A stretch of 64,000 nucleotides of DNA. It comes from Acinetobacter tjernbergiae DSM 14971 = CIP 107465. GTDB lineage: Bacteria > Pseudomonadota > Gammaproteobacteria > Pseudomonadales > Moraxellaceae. Shown piece by piece: positions 26,985 to 37,368 of the stretch. Made by a program: the position numbers and the translations under genes. How positions within the stretch are numbered: the stretch's first letter is position 1; each line of letters opens with the position of its first letter. Under the pieces are notes generated by a model. That model saw only the letters and a list, made by a program, of their open reading frames with translations. It was not told where the DNA came from and did no database searches. Where the stretch lies: assembly GCF_000374425.1 (NCBI RefSeq), contig NZ_KB894353.1, positions 62,001-126,000 on the forward strand, read 5' to 3'.

Positions 26985-28685
26985 TTAAAAAGTCACACGA
27001 GAATAATGACGATACTCAGGTGTCCAAAAATTATCATCAATTACTGTTTTAAGAACATCATTACTCATCGGCATTGCTAGACCTTCTGCCATAGCCGCTT
27101 TTGCAACTTTAAAAGCAATAAATTTAGAAACTTGCTGAATATCATTAATATTTGGCAATAGTTCAGCTGCTGGGTTTTTTAAGCGTGGCGAACAGTCTGC
27201 TAAAGCTGTACTTGCAGCCATCAACATTGAGTCACTAATATGGCTTGCACCACATGCAATTACGCCTAATCCAATACCTGGGAAAATATATGAGTTATTG
27301 CATTGTGCAATTGAATAACTTTTTCCTTGGAAATAAACAGGGGCAAAAGGGCTACCTGTAGCAACAATCGCTGTTCCTTGTGTCCATTCAATAATATCTT
27401 TAGGCTGCGCTTCGACCTGTGAAGTTGGGTTAGAAAGTGGTAAAACAATCGGATGTTTATAATATTTTGCTAAGGTCTTAATCACCTCTTCACTAAATAA
27501 TCCAGCCTGCCCTGATACACCAATTAAAATACTTGGTTTAGCATTTTTAACCACATCTAAGAGTGCAATATTTTCACCTGTATATTCCCAAGTACTGATC
27601 ACACTTGTAGGTGTTGCCAGTTTTTGCTGGAAATCGAGTAAGTTTGGCTGTTGATCTGTCATTAAGCCAAAACGATCCACCATAAAGATACGTGAACGCG
27701 CTTCATGATCACTCAGCCCCTCGTCCATCATTTGTCTAACAATATGTTCTGCGATACCACATCCTGCTGAACCAGCACCAACAAAAGTTATAGTTTGGTC
27801 TTTAAGTTGTTTACCTAGTGCTCTAGATGCAGCAATTAAACTAGCAACTGTAACTGCTGCAGTTCCTTGTATGTCATCATTAAAGCAGCAAATTTTATCT
27901 CGATACTGAGTTAATAATGGCATTGCATTTGTTTGTGCAAAATCTTCGAATTGAATTAAGACATCAGGCCAACGTTGACGAATTGCAGAGATAATTTGCT
28001 CAACGAACTGATAATACTGTTCACCTCTGATACGTGGTTGTTTCCAACCCATATAAATTGGATCATCTAATAATGCTTGATTGTTGGTACCAACATCAAT
28101 GGTAATAGGTAATGTATAAGCAGGACTAATCCCTCCACAAGCTGTATAGAGAGATAGTTTTCCAATTGGGATTCCCATCCCACCAATCCCTTGATCGCCT
28201 AAACCTAGGATGCGTTCCCCATCTGTAATGACAATGACTTTGACATTTTTCTTATTCACATTATGAATAATCTGATCAATGTATTGGCGTTCGCCATAGG
28301 AGATAAAAATTCCGCGATGGCGGCGATAAATATCCGAGAAACGCTGACATGCTTCCCCTACCGTTGGGGTATAAATAATCGGTAGCATTTCATCTAAATG
28401 CTGACTCAATAAATTATAAAAAAGTGTTTCATTTGTGTCTTGAATATTTCTTAAATAAATATGTTTATTCAAGTCGCTATCAAATGAAAGGTACTGTTGA
28501 TATGAGCGTTGGGTCTGCTCTTCGATGTTTTCAATATTGTTTGGTATGAGACCATGCAAGTTAAATTTTTCGCGCTCCTCTTCCGAAAAAGCAGAACCTT
28601 TATTTAACAATGGTAACTCTAAAAGAGCATTCCCAGCGTAAGGAATATATAAAGGTTTTTTGATTTTACTAGGGGTCGCAGGCAT
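26985..28685 (-). CDS. maeA: NAD-dependent malic enzyme
   Basis: Oxidatively decarboxylates malate to pyruvate with NAD. The 566-residue product is of the E. coli MaeA (SfcA) type. Signatures are [21 protein letters not shown] near residue 100, [19 protein letters not shown] near 155, FEDFAQTNA and the Rossmann motif [14 protein letters not shown] near 305. It is monocistronic, with 300 bp of non-coding DNA upstream. It lies beside a cluster that feeds succinate into the TCA cycle, where conversion of malate to pyruvate is useful, but a functional link is only a guess. Confidence 0.95.
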   Translation of the reverse strand: MPATPSKIKKPLYIPYAGNALLELPLLNKGSAFSEEEREKFNLHGLIPNNIENIEEQTQRSYQQYLSFDSDLNKHIYLRNIQDTNETLFYNLLSQHLDEMLPIIYTPTVGEACQRFSDIYRRHRGIFISYGERQYIDQIIHNVNKKNVKVIVITDGERILGLGDQGIGGMGIPIGKLSLYTACGGISPAYTLPITIDVGTNNQALLDDPIYMGWKQPRIRGEQYYQFVEQIISAIRQRWPDVLIQFEDFAQTNAMPLLTQYRDKICCFNDDIQGTAAVTVASLIAASRALGKQLKDQTITFVGAGSAGCGIAEHIVRQMMDEGLSDHEARSRIFMVDRFGLMTDQQPNLLDFQQKLATPTSVISTWEYTGENIALLDVVKNAKPSILIGVSGQAGLFSEEVIKTLAKYYKHPIVLPLSNPTSQVEAQPKDIIEWTQGTAIVATGSPFAPVYFQGKSYSIAQCNNSYIFPGIGLGVIACGASHISDSMLMAASTALADCSPRLKNPAAELLPNINDIQQVSKFIAFKVAKAAMAEGLAMPMSNDVLKTVIDDNFWTPEYRHYSRVTF

Positions 28686-28986
28686 ACCTTACTCTTCAGA
28701 TTATTGATCAACACTATACAAATTTCGTTGCTTAAACTCTTATAAAAAGAACTTTGGCTTGGCGAATAATTTACACCAATCCCTGCCAGAAACCGAATAA
28801 TATAGCTGTATGTGAACTCAATCATTATTTAGAAAATAAATAGTACTCCAAACTTACACGCCATTTTATTGCGGATTTGGAGTGGATTTGTCATTTTTCA
28901 ATCTTTGACTTTTGGATTTTTGAAGCGTACATATTATTGAGCAAACTGCCTATTTATTGAAATATACAGTTTACTCGATCAATTAA
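28686..28986. other. Intergenic stretch upstream of maeA
   Basis: AT-rich, without a gene that I can support. It holds an 8-bp inverted repeat (ACTCCAAA at 28845-28852, TTTGGAGT at 28876-28883) that could end the tgnE operon, and presumably the maeA promoter. Confidence 0.5.
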
Positions 28987-29373
28987 TTAAGCATTTTCTT
29001 GTTCATATTCTTGAATTGCTTCTTTGGCGATACGAAAGCTATCTACTGCCGCAGGTACACCACAGTATATTGCGACTTGTAAAAGCACTTCACGAATTTT
29101 TTCTTTAGGTACGCCATTTCGTAGAGCACCTTTGACATGAAGTTTTAATTCATGTGGGCGATTAAGCGCAGAAATCATGGCAAGATTAATTAAACTTCGC
29201 TCTGGCTTGCTCAGTTCCTCTCGTCCCCAAACTGCACCCCAACAGTACTCTGTGACTAACTCTTGTAAAGGTAAACTAAAATCATCGGCATTGTTGATCG
29301 AGTTATTCACATAAGCTTCGCCTAATACTTGTTTGCGAATCGCTAAGCCTTTTTCAAACTTTTCATTGCTCAT
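28987..29373 (-). CDS. Carboxymuconolactone decarboxylase family protein
   Basis: A 128-residue AhpD-like/CMD fold protein. RPHELKLHVKGALRNGVPKEKIREVLLQVAIYCG is the family signature (residues 70-104), similar to PcaC. There is one Cys in YCG but no CxxC, so peroxidase activity of the AhpD kind is unlikely. The gene overlaps the aldehyde dehydrogenase gene by 4 bp, so they are co-translated. A role in the trigonelline-type pathway is suggested by context alone. Confidence 0.88.
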   Translation of the reverse strand: MSNEKFEKGLAIRKQVLGEAYVNNSINNADDFSLPLQELVTEYCWGAVWGREELSKPERSLINLAMISALNRPHELKLHVKGALRNGVPKEKIREVLLQVAIYCGVPAAVDSFRIAKEAIQEYEQENA

Positions 29374-30827
29374 GCGTTCAATCCCCCAAATAAGGTGTAT
29401 TTGATTTCTAGATAATCTTCGATGCCGTATTTAGAACCTTCACGCCCTAAACCAGACTGTTTGATCCCACCAAATGGTGCGACTTCATTGGAAATTAAGC
29501 CTTTATTGATTCCAACCATACCGTATTCAAGTTGTTCACTCATACGCCAAGCACGCCCTAAATCTTTAGTGTAGCAATACGCTGCCAAACCAAATTCAGT
29601 CGCATTTGCCATTTGAATGGCTTGCTGTTCCGTTTCAAATTTAAATACTGCAGCCAATGGACCAAATGTTTCTTGAGTCGCTACATCCATCTCGGCGGTG
29701 ACATCAGCAATAATCGTAGGTTGATAAAATAATTCACCTGCACTATGACGTTTACCACCAGCAACCAAACGACCTGCTTTGGCTAAGGCATCCGCAACAT
29801 GGGCTTCAACCTTTTTCACTGCATTAGCATTAATTAATGGACCAATTTCACTACCTGCATCCAAGCCATTGCCGATTGCAAAAGCATTGACCTTTTCACT
29901 TAATGCAGCAATGAATTTTTCGTAAATTCCTTCTTGCACAAGAAAGCGATTCACGCAAACACAGGTTTGCCCTGCATTACGATATTTAGCAATTAATGCC
30001 CCTTCGATTGCAGCATCCAAATCTGCATCATCAAAGACAATAAAAGGTGCATTACCGCCCAATTCTAATGAAACTTTTTTCAGAGTTTGCGCTGAACGTT
30101 GATAGAGTAATTTTCCCACAGGTGTCGAGCCTGTAAAAGTAAATTTCCGTACATCATCACTTTCAAAGATTGCATCCCCAATCGTGACTGCATCACCCGT
30201 AATGACACTAAAAATCTCAGCAGGTACACCAGCCTGAATCGCTAAATCGACCAAGGCCAAAGCTGTAAACGGTGTCTCAGGTGCAGGCTTAACAATACAA
30301 GGACAACCCGCAGCTAAAGCAGGTGCAACTTTACGGGTAATCATCGCCGCCGGAAAATTCCACGGCGTGATTGCTGCAACAACACCAATCGGTTGTTTGC
30401 TCACGATAATCCGTGCATCTGGATACGGACTAGGCACAATATCACCATAAACGCGTTTTGCTTCTTCAGCAAACCATTCAACAAAGCTGGCAGCATATAA
30501 AATTTCACCTCTCGCTTCGGCTAAAGGCTTACCTTGTTCGCTGGTCAAAATAAATGCGAGTTGATCTGCATTTTCAACCATCAAATCGAACCATTTTTTT
30601 AAAACTGTGGAGCGATCTTTAGCCGTTTTATTTTTCCATGCGGCCCAACCTGCAACTGCTGCTTGAATTGCTCGTTTGGCTTCTGCCTTGCCCATATTCG
30701 GTACAGTACCAATCACTTCTTGGGTCGCAGGGTTATAAATATCAGAAGTTTGCTGATTATCGGCATCACACCATTGCCCAGCAACAAAAGCTTGTTGGTG
30801 AAATAGCGCCATTTCATTGAGTTGCAT
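29370..30827 (-). CDS. tgnE: NAD(P)-dependent succinate-semialdehyde dehydrogenase
   Basis: A 485-residue aldehyde dehydrogenase of the GabD type. It has ITPWNFPAAMITRKVAPALA near residue 150, the catalytic Glu in LELGGNAPF near 258 and the catalytic Cys in GQTCVCVNRF near 290. It would oxidise succinate semialdehyde to succinate, the last step of trigonelline catabolism (TgnE in A. baylyi) as well as of GABA catabolism. No GABA transaminase is nearby, so the tgn role is favoured. AGGA precedes the start, and a palindrome shared with the tgnR-like region lies 84 bp upstream. Confidence 0.85.
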   Translation of the reverse strand: MQLNEMALFHQQAFVAGQWCDADNQQTSDIYNPATQEVIGTVPNMGKAEAKRAIQAAVAGWAAWKNKTAKDRSTVLKKWFDLMVENADQLAFILTSEQGKPLAEARGEILYAASFVEWFAEEAKRVYGDIVPSPYPDARIIVSKQPIGVVAAITPWNFPAAMITRKVAPALAAGCPCIVKPAPETPFTALALVDLAIQAGVPAEIFSVITGDAVTIGDAIFESDDVRKFTFTGSTPVGKLLYQRSAQTLKKVSLELGGNAPFIVFDDADLDAAIEGALIAKYRNAGQTCVCVNRFLVQEGIYEKFIAALSEKVNAFAIGNGLDAGSEIGPLINANAVKKVEAHVADALAKAGRLVAGGKRHSAGELFYQPTIIADVTAEMDVATQETFGPLAAVFKFETEQQAIQMANATEFGLAAYCYTKDLGRAWRMSEQLEYGMVGINKGLISNEVAPFGGIKQSGLGREGSKYGIEDYLEIKYTLFGGLNA

Positions 30828-30910
30828 ACTGATTATCCTATTTAGACGTCGGCATCAATTTTCAGATCATCTACCAACATAACATAAATGATCTGAAATA
30901 AAGCCATCTT

Positions 30911-30929
30911 GTATTATGGCATACCATAA
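30911..30929. promoter_or_regulatory. Operator-like palindrome in front of tgnE
   Basis: GTATTATGGCATACCATAA matches the palindrome at 38767-38788 in 18 of 19 bases. Being in front of a second operon of the cluster, it is probably bound by the same GntR/FCD regulator. Confidence 0.65.
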
Positions 30930-30974
30930 AAATCTTGAAAAAAATTTTCGGTTGCCCGAATCTTCTAACTCATC

Positions 30975-32144
30975 TTAGAAGTAATAGAATAAAGTTAAGT
31001 TGAGCAACTTATTCCATTGACCATCATCCCCGACTGCAAGTGATTTTTCAGTACCACCAATGAAGGGATCATTTTGACTCATAATGTATTCTGCGACCAA
31101 AGAAATCTGTTTATGGTCAATTGAAACACCAAGAATATTCCGAGTTGAATCTTGTGATCCAGCCAAATCCTTATTATATCGGCTATGCATAAAATAAGGA
31201 GTAATGTTGCCAATCTGCTTAACATCTTTAAAAGTATACCCAAGATCAGCCGTATAATAGGTCGCTTTGTTTGCAACATAGTATTCAGTGTCATATGAAC
31301 CCATCAAAGATGATGTTGCATCAACTGCATCTTTATTACTGACATCATTTTTGCCACCCGTTAAGGTCAGACCTAGATTGCCATAATTGATTTTGCTAAA
31401 TAATGCCCACGCATTGCGTCGACCCGTTTGAGCTGTAGTCTTATTATCAATCTCAGAAGTCCAATACGAAGCACCGACCTGTGTGCTTAAACCTTTTACA
31501 CCCAGATTAATATCTTGCGTCATGCGCCCAACCCACATGTTTTTCTCTTGGAGATCACTTTGTGTCGTATTATCTGAGCTGACATAATTGGCACTGTAGC
31601 GACCAGACTCTTTGGTTGTTCCTTGATAGTGTCCACCATCAATCGCAAAATATCCGAGATCAAATTTAGTCGCAGTTGGCAATTCAAAATGATAGCTCAA
31701 ACCTAAGTTATGGACATCTTCTAGCCCTGTTGTGGTATTGATACTGCCATATAGACTATTGTTCCAAAAACGTCCTGGACCAAATGGAACAGCTTGCATC
31801 CCTGCTACGACCTGATCAGTCTCATTTAAATGATAACCCGCATATGCATCAATTAAAGTTGAAAAATCGCAAAGTGTATCGTACTGATAACAACGATATT
31901 CAGCATGCCCAAATAGTTTGCCACGCTCATAATCGAGTTTTAATTGTGCAGCACTAAAACGAAGCTGATGCTCTGAAACAGGTTCACCATAATCTTTGTC
32001 TTGATAATTGGCACGTACGTAACCAGAAATCGTTAACTTGCCTGAGTCCGCATTGCTGTCACCAAAACTAATTCCAGCATAACTCGGCGTAATGATTGTA
32101 GTTAACGCAGTTGCCAACGCGAATTGTAAATAACTTTTTTTCAT
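30975..32144 (-). CDS. Outer membrane porin of the catabolic cluster
   Basis: A 389-residue beta-barrel protein with a signal peptide (MKKSYLQFALATALTTIITP, cleavage after SYA) and a C-terminal Phe (LTLFYYF), the signal for the BAM machinery. Alternating amphipathic strands run through the whole length, as in general porins. It begins 25 bp after the NCS1 permease gene, so both form one unit for uptake across the two membranes. The substrate is probably the compound degraded by this cluster. Confidence 0.85.
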   Translation of the reverse strand: MKKSYLQFALATALTTIITPSYAGISFGDSNADSGKLTISGYVRANYQDKDYGEPVSEHQLRFSAAQLKLDYERGKLFGHAEYRCYQYDTLCDFSTLIDAYAGYHLNETDQVVAGMQAVPFGPGRFWNNSLYGSINTTTGLEDVHNLGLSYHFELPTATKFDLGYFAIDGGHYQGTTKESGRYSANYVSSDNTTQSDLQEKNMWVGRMTQDINLGVKGLSTQVGASYWTSEIDNKTTAQTGRRNAWALFSKINYGNLGLTLTGGKNDVSNKDAVDATSSLMGSYDTEYYVANKATYYTADLGYTFKDVKQIGNITPYFMHSRYNKDLAGSQDSTRNILGVSIDHKQISLVAEYIMSQNDPFIGGTEKSLAVGDDGQWNKLLNLTLFYYF

Positions 32145-32169
32145 GTCGAAGATTCCTTTCTGACCACGT

Positions 32170-33570
32170 TTAATGTTGTGCTTTTACATTGAGTTCTGGA
32201 CTATTACATTTGATCTTTTCAAGATTAAAGACGTAGTACACAACGGAACTCACCACCAATCCAATCACCCAAGAGATATCTACATCCTGAATGACGTTTG
32301 CGAATGGGCCTGTAAAAAAGGCATTGGTGAGGAAAGGAATTTGTATCGCAATTCCAATGAAATAGGCCGTTAAAGCTTTGGCGTTGAACTTGCCATAGAT
32401 ACCACCGTCTTGTGCAAAGATCGACTGAATATCATAAGATTTCTTATTAATCACATAGAAATCTAATAAGTTAATCGAGACCCAAGGCACTAAGATAAAC
32501 AGTAAGGCAAAAATGACGTTTAGGAAGAAGCTAATAAAGTTTCTTGATGCCCAAAGTGCTGTAAATGTTGCAATAATTAAAACAATAATTGATAGAACAA
32601 TACGAATATTTTTACTCGGTATCCATTGACCAGCAAAAGTTTGAATCGAAGTAATACACGATAAAACCGCACCATATAAATTCATGGCATTGTGACCGAT
32701 GATATTACAAAGGAATAAAATCATCAGGATCGAACCGAAAACACCTGTACCCGATTTCACTGCTTCCATCGCATCAGCACCAGAACCAATACTCACCGCC
32801 ACTGTACCGAATGCCATCGCAAAGATTGTTCCAAACGAAGCGCCCAAGTAAGTGAAAATAAACGGTTTAAAAATCCCAATCGACTTAGGCAAATAACGTG
32901 AATAATCTGAGGTATACGGTGAAAAACTAATTTGCCAAACGGCACATAAACCGAACATGGCAAACCAACCTTTTAGGTTAAATGAGCCTTTGGCAAGTAC
33001 TTCAGCATTAATTTGTGGCAACATAATCAACAAGCCGATCAGCAATGAACCGCCCATTAACCATGTCCCGATTTTATTAAAATTATGAATTAAATGATAA
33101 CCCACCACTCCAATGGTCGTTGCTGCAATTGCACCAATCACGGTTGCTGTTGGCACAGGAATCGCGGGGATAACCGTATGTAAGGTTTTACCTGACAAAA
33201 TAATGTTGGAAATAAAGAAACCGAGATAAATCAATGTTGTAAATAACACGACCAGTAATGCGCCATAACGCCCAAACTGTGCGCGACTTTGAATCATCTG
33301 CGGAATACCCACTTGTGGCCCTTGCGCAGAGGTCAACGCTAAAATGGCAGCACCAAAAAAATGGCCGCAACAAATTGCCACTAATGCGCTCATCAGACTG
33401 AGGTTAAACGTTAACATGGACATTGCACCTGTAATGACCGCTAAAGGTGCAATATTGGTACAAAACCAGAGCGTGAATAGATCGCGAACTTTTCCATGAC
33501 GTTCTGACGGATCTACATAATCAATTGAATGGCTTTCGATTGCGAAAGCATTTTTCTCATTTTGGCTCAT
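32170..33570 (-). CDS. NCS1 family permease
   Basis: A 466-residue inner-membrane transporter of the nucleobase-cation symporter 1 family, with about 12 membrane segments. The pattern TLWFCTNIAPLAVITGAM near residue 33, SAQGPQVGIPQMIQSRAQFG near 82 and SFSPYTSDYSRYLP near 215 is that of cytosine/hydantoin permeases. Its place in the cluster suggests uptake of an N-heterocycle such as trigonelline. I choose the start at 33570, which has AAGGAT in front, rather than 93 bp upstream. Confidence 0.85.
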   Translation of the reverse strand: MSQNEKNAFAIESHSIDYVDPSERHGKVRDLFTLWFCTNIAPLAVITGAMSMLTFNLSLMSALVAICCGHFFGAAILALTSAQGPQVGIPQMIQSRAQFGRYGALLVVLFTTLIYLGFFISNIILSGKTLHTVIPAIPVPTATVIGAIAATTIGVVGYHLIHNFNKIGTWLMGGSLLIGLLIMLPQINAEVLAKGSFNLKGWFAMFGLCAVWQISFSPYTSDYSRYLPKSIGIFKPFIFTYLGASFGTIFAMAFGTVAVSIGSGADAMEAVKSGTGVFGSILMILFLCNIIGHNAMNLYGAVLSCITSIQTFAGQWIPSKNIRIVLSIIVLIIATFTALWASRNFISFFLNVIFALLFILVPWVSINLLDFYVINKKSYDIQSIFAQDGGIYGKFNAKALTAYFIGIAIQIPFLTNAFFTGPFANVIQDVDISWVIGLVVSSVVYYVFNLEKIKCNSPELNVKAQH

Positions 33571-33885
33571 ATCCTTAATCTCTCTTTTGAGGACTTCATT
33601 TTCCCCAATATCAATATTGGTGAGAGTAAACTTAGGTTTCACAACCTGCCTAATCAGCGCCATATCCAGATGACCTGACCTATATTTCTCTTGTTTTACA
33701 GCGCAATCACATCAATTTTGGGTGATGAAATGACAAAAAAAGATCAAGCGAACCTTGTTGATGCTGTTTAAGCCCAACTAAAATGATCTTACTTATGCCG
33801 TGATCAGATTTATGTGATTTTGAAATTCAGCTTATTCATATTTTTTCATCCTTGAAATTAAAATCCTGATTGCTTTTGTGATGCA

Positions 33886-35355
33886 TTAACGCATCACAAA
33901 AGGATCATCAATCGGTTGATCAGATGTACGTAACCACACCGTTTTGGTGGTGGTGTAATCTAAAACTGCATCCGAGCCAGCTTCACGACCATGACCTGAT
34001 AGACCATGACCGCCAAAAGGTGCAAGTGGAGAAACAGCGCGATAGGTATTCAGCCAAACAATCCCTGAACGAATTGCTTTGGTCATCCGATGCGCGCGGC
34101 TTAAATTGTTGGTAAACACGCCAGCTGCCAGTCCATAAGGCGTACTGTTGGCTTTTTGGATCGCTTCTGCTTCGGTGCTAAAACTCACCACAGACAAGAC
34201 AGGACCAAATAACTCGGTCATGACGCAATCAGCTTGCGCTACATCACTACAGTCTAAAATTGTAGGTGGATAGTAATAACCTGCTCTTTCAAGCGTTTTC
34301 CCACCTGCCAATAATTTCGCCCCTTGCTGAATCGAGCGAGCAACGACTTGCTCAATTTTTTCACGTTGGCGCAAGGTACACAAAGGACCATATTCTGTTG
34401 CCATATCATCAGGCAAACCAATCTTGATACTTTGAACACGCTCAACCAAACGTTGAACAAATTCATCTTTGATACTTGCTTCAACCAACAACCGTGAGCC
34501 TGCGACACAGCTTTGCCCTGTTGCTGCAAAAATCGCTGCGACTTGTGCATTCACTGCACTTTGTAAGTCAGCATCTGCAAATACAATGAAAGGAGATTTT
34601 CCGCCTAACTCTAGTGATACTTTGGCAAGATTTTCAGCCGAGTTGCGCACGATATGGCGCGCTGTTTCTGGGCCTCCCGTAAATGCCACATGGGCAACAT
34701 CTAGATGGCTACTTAAAACCGCACCACATTCAGGGCCAAAACCTGTAATGATATTCACCACACCCGCTGGAAATCCTGCTTCATGCACCAGACGTGCAAA
34801 GGCAAGTAAAGGTGCAGGCCCTTCTTCAGAGGCTTTCAGAACAATACTGCAACCTGCCGCCAATGCTGGCCCAACTTTAACCGCAGACAAAAATAGTTGG
34901 CTATTCCACGGAACAATTGCAGCAATGACACCCACAGGTTCACGGATCGTCCATGCTTGCATATCTGGTTTATCAATCGGTAGATAGCTACCTTCGAGCT
35001 TGTCTGCAATTCCTGCATAGTAACGATAATATTCAGCCACATAAGCAATTTGGCTCGACGTTTCACGAATGATCTTGCCTGTATCACTGGTTTCATATTG
35101 AGCCAGTTGCGGTGCAGCTTTTTCGATTAAATCAGCAAGTTTATATAACAATTTTCCACGCTGTGAGGCGGTTAAACCGGCCCAAGCCGCATCTTGCAGA
35201 GCCTGAGATGCCGCAGCAACGGCACGATTGACTTCATCTGTACGTGCTTCAGGCATTTGCGCCCAAACTTGCCCTGTCGCAGGATTGATGCTGTCAAATT
35301 GTGCAGCACCATCCTCGAATTGACCATTGATATACAACTGGAATTGAGAAGTCAT
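33886..35355 (-). CDS. tgnC: Aldehyde dehydrogenase, TgnC-like
   Basis: A 489-residue NAD-dependent aldehyde dehydrogenase. VPWNSQLFLSAVKVGPALAAG lies near residue 150, catalytic Glu in LELGGKSPF near 255 and catalytic Cys in GQSCVAGSR near 290. In A. baylyi the aldehyde dehydrogenase of the trigonelline cluster oxidises the ring-opened methylformamido intermediate to a succinate derivative, and this gene has the matching position next to the monooxygenase. The start at 35355 has a perfect AGGAGAG box. It is separated from the monooxygenase gene by only 10 bp. Confidence 0.75.
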   Translation of the reverse strand: MTSQFQLYINGQFEDGAAQFDSINPATGQVWAQMPEARTDEVNRAVAAASQALQDAAWAGLTASQRGKLLYKLADLIEKAAPQLAQYETSDTGKIIRETSSQIAYVAEYYRYYAGIADKLEGSYLPIDKPDMQAWTIREPVGVIAAIVPWNSQLFLSAVKVGPALAAGCSIVLKASEEGPAPLLAFARLVHEAGFPAGVVNIITGFGPECGAVLSSHLDVAHVAFTGGPETARHIVRNSAENLAKVSLELGGKSPFIVFADADLQSAVNAQVAAIFAATGQSCVAGSRLLVEASIKDEFVQRLVERVQSIKIGLPDDMATEYGPLCTLRQREKIEQVVARSIQQGAKLLAGGKTLERAGYYYPPTILDCSDVAQADCVMTELFGPVLSVVSFSTEAEAIQKANSTPYGLAAGVFTNNLSRAHRMTKAIRSGIVWLNTYRAVSPLAPFGGHGLSGHGREAGSDAVLDYTTTKTVWLRTSDQPIDDPFVMR

Positions 35356-35365
35356 GTCTTCTCTC

Positions 35366-36403
35366 CTATGCAAATGCAGGCATCACTTCGTTGATCATAC
35401 GTTGTAACGATGCTTTTTTACGCTCAAAGCTCATTCCTGTATCAATCCAGAATGAATATTCGTTATAACCCATTGCTTCATACGCTTTTAAGCGATCAAT
35501 CACTTCTTGCGCTTCACCAATCACATTATTTTTACGCATGGCTTCTGGCGTATAAAATGGATGAGCTGCAATTTCTTCATCACTCAATGGCGCAATTAAA
35601 CCTTGCGTAATTTCGCGCTCATTTTTAAACCATGCGCCAAAATAGTTATAGAATGTATTGATTTCATCTGCTGCTAATTGAGCATCTTCTTCACTATCAG
35701 CCACATAGGTATGACGCAATAACATAATTTCAGGACGAGGAATATCAACAAACTTTTCACACGCGGTATTGAAATGTCCCATCAACTTTTCGACTTCTTC
35801 ATCACCAAAATGTAATGGTGTGACTTGTACATTACAGCCGTTCTGCACCGCAAATTCATGGCTATTTGGATCGCGTGCTGCTACCCAAATCGGTGGATAC
35901 GGTTGTTGTAATGGTTGAGGTGCAGAAGTGGTTTTTGGGAACTGCCAAAACTCACCATTATGCTCATAATCGCCTTTCCACAGGTTTTTAATCGCGGGGA
36001 TCATTTCACGTAAACGCTGACCCGCACTCCATGCATCCATACCAGGTACCATACGCTCATATTCAAATGAGTAAGCACCACGTGCAATCCCAATATCTAA
36101 ACGACCATTGGTAATGATATCCGTCATGGCAGCTTCACCTGCCAATTTAATTGGATGCCAGAATGGCGCAACCACCGTACCAGTACCCAAACGTACATTT
36201 TTGGTTTTATTCGCAATATCAACCAAGTTAATGAATGGATTAGGTGCAATCGTGAAATTCATCGCATGATGTTCACCTGTCCAAATCGCATGCATACCGC
36301 CTTGATCGGCAATCTGGCAAAGTTCAATCATCTCATCATAGAGCTGCTTCTGCGTTTGTTGATCAGAAACACGTTCCATGTGTACAAATAATGAAAAACG
36401 CAT
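35366..36403 (-). CDS. tgnB: Flavin-dependent monooxygenase (LLM class), oxygenase component
   Basis: A 345-residue bacterial-luciferase-like monooxygenase. It begins MRFSLFVHMERV and has WTGEHHAMNFTIAPNPF near residue 41, RLGTGTVVAPFWHPI near 71 and DIGIARGAYSFEYER near 103. The enzyme would use FMNH2 supplied by the reductase encoded just upstream to open a pyridine-type ring by oxygenation. In A. baylyi the oxygenase with these partners is TgnB, acting on trigonelline. A pyridine or other N-heterocycle substrate is possible. Confidence 0.78.
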   Translation of the reverse strand: MRFSLFVHMERVSDQQTQKQLYDEMIELCQIADQGGMHAIWTGEHHAMNFTIAPNPFINLVDIANKTKNVRLGTGTVVAPFWHPIKLAGEAAMTDIITNGRLDIGIARGAYSFEYERMVPGMDAWSAGQRLREMIPAIKNLWKGDYEHNGEFWQFPKTTSAPQPLQQPYPPIWVAARDPNSHEFAVQNGCNVQVTPLHFGDEEVEKLMGHFNTACEKFVDIPRPEIMLLRHTYVADSEEDAQLAADEINTFYNYFGAWFKNEREITQGLIAPLSDEEIAAHPFYTPEAMRKNNVIGEAQEVIDRLKAYEAMGYNEYSFWIDTGMSFERKKASLQRMINEVMPAFA

Positions 36404-36405
36404 AG

Positions 36406-37338
36406 TTAAACTTCCTCTTTAACAATTTGACGAACCGTACCGCTGGTTTGATTACCGTAATAGACACCATAAGTTTTAAGATGATTTTCTTTACGATAAC
36501 GCATCAACATACTTTCTAAAGCACTATCTACAAAAGTCAGTTGTTCTAAATCATTCAAATCAATAAATTGACCTTTCGTCGCATGTGCAATTGGGGTATT
36601 ACACAAGAAAGAAATGTACTGCTGTTGGTTCTCTATATTTTCATAGACTGAATAAATAAAGCTGGCTGAGGCATCGGGTTGATATTGTGCAAAAATTTTA
36701 TCGAGAGCTTTATCAGCGCCATCCTTATCGACTAAGAGATGAGGGATCGTCCATTTTTGCTCGGCTGTTTGTTCCAATAAGATTTTATTTTCGTGACCAA
36801 TAATTGCACTGATCACCACTTTAGGTCCTGAAATGACTTCCGCAGATAATTTAGCTGGTGTGAAATAACCACCACGGTAATATCCTAGACCTGCAAAACC
36901 AGCTGAGGCAAAACCTTCAACCTGACCAATCAGAATCGCATGATCGCCTGCATCAACAATTTGATAGGTGGTACAATCAAACCATGCACTGACTTGATCA
37001 ATGACAGGGTTTTGACATGCACTGGTTGTCCACGCTAGATTTGCAAATCGATCGTCACTTGGTCGAGCAAAAGTATTCGAAACATCCTTTTGTTCTTCTG
37101 CCAAAATATTAATTGCAAAATGCGAAGCATTCGCAAAGTTATGATAATTGCTTGATGTCTTGGCAATGCTGACGAGCAACAAAGCTGGGTCCAAAGACAC
37201 CGAAGCAAAAGAGTTCGCGGTAAAGCCTAACGGTGTTCCATCATCTTTACAGGTGGTTACGACGGTTACGCCAGTCATAAATGATCCAAAGGCATCACGT
37301 AATTCGCGTATTTTATTAACACTATCCATTTCACTCAT
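36406..37338 (-). CDS. tgnA: Flavin reductase, partner of the LLM monooxygenase
   Basis: About 310 residues. The N-terminal half (to about 165) is a flavin reductase domain of the HpaC/RutF type, with AFGSFMTGVTVVTTCKDDGTPLG and GFTANSFASVSLDPALLLVS. The C-terminal half is an extra domain of about 140 residues with a NUDIX-like look (KILLEQTAEQKWTIPHL). Such a long reductase is typical of this cluster. It would reduce flavin with NAD(P)H for the monooxygenase, whose start codon follows 2 bp after. AAGGA fits best to the ATG at 37338. Confidence 0.75.
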   Translation of the reverse strand: MSEMDSVNKIRELRDAFGSFMTGVTVVTTCKDDGTPLGFTANSFASVSLDPALLLVSIAKTSSNYHNFANASHFAINILAEEQKDVSNTFARPSDDRFANLAWTTSACQNPVIDQVSAWFDCTTYQIVDAGDHAILIGQVEGFASAGFAGLGYYRGGYFTPAKLSAEVISGPKVVISAIIGHENKILLEQTAEQKWTIPHLLVDKDGADKALDKIFAQYQPDASASFIYSVYENIENQQQYISFLCNTPIAHATKGQFIDLNDLEQLTFVDSALESMLMRYRKENHLKTYGVYYGNQTSGTVRQIVKEEV

Positions 37339-37368
37339 TGTCATATTCCTTCATCAATGTGTGGCAAA

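Noticed and set aside
34469..34987. 172-codon plus-strand frame
   Set aside because: Antisense to the aldehyde dehydrogenase gene, whose catalytic motifs are intact. Long antisense frames are common in such genes.
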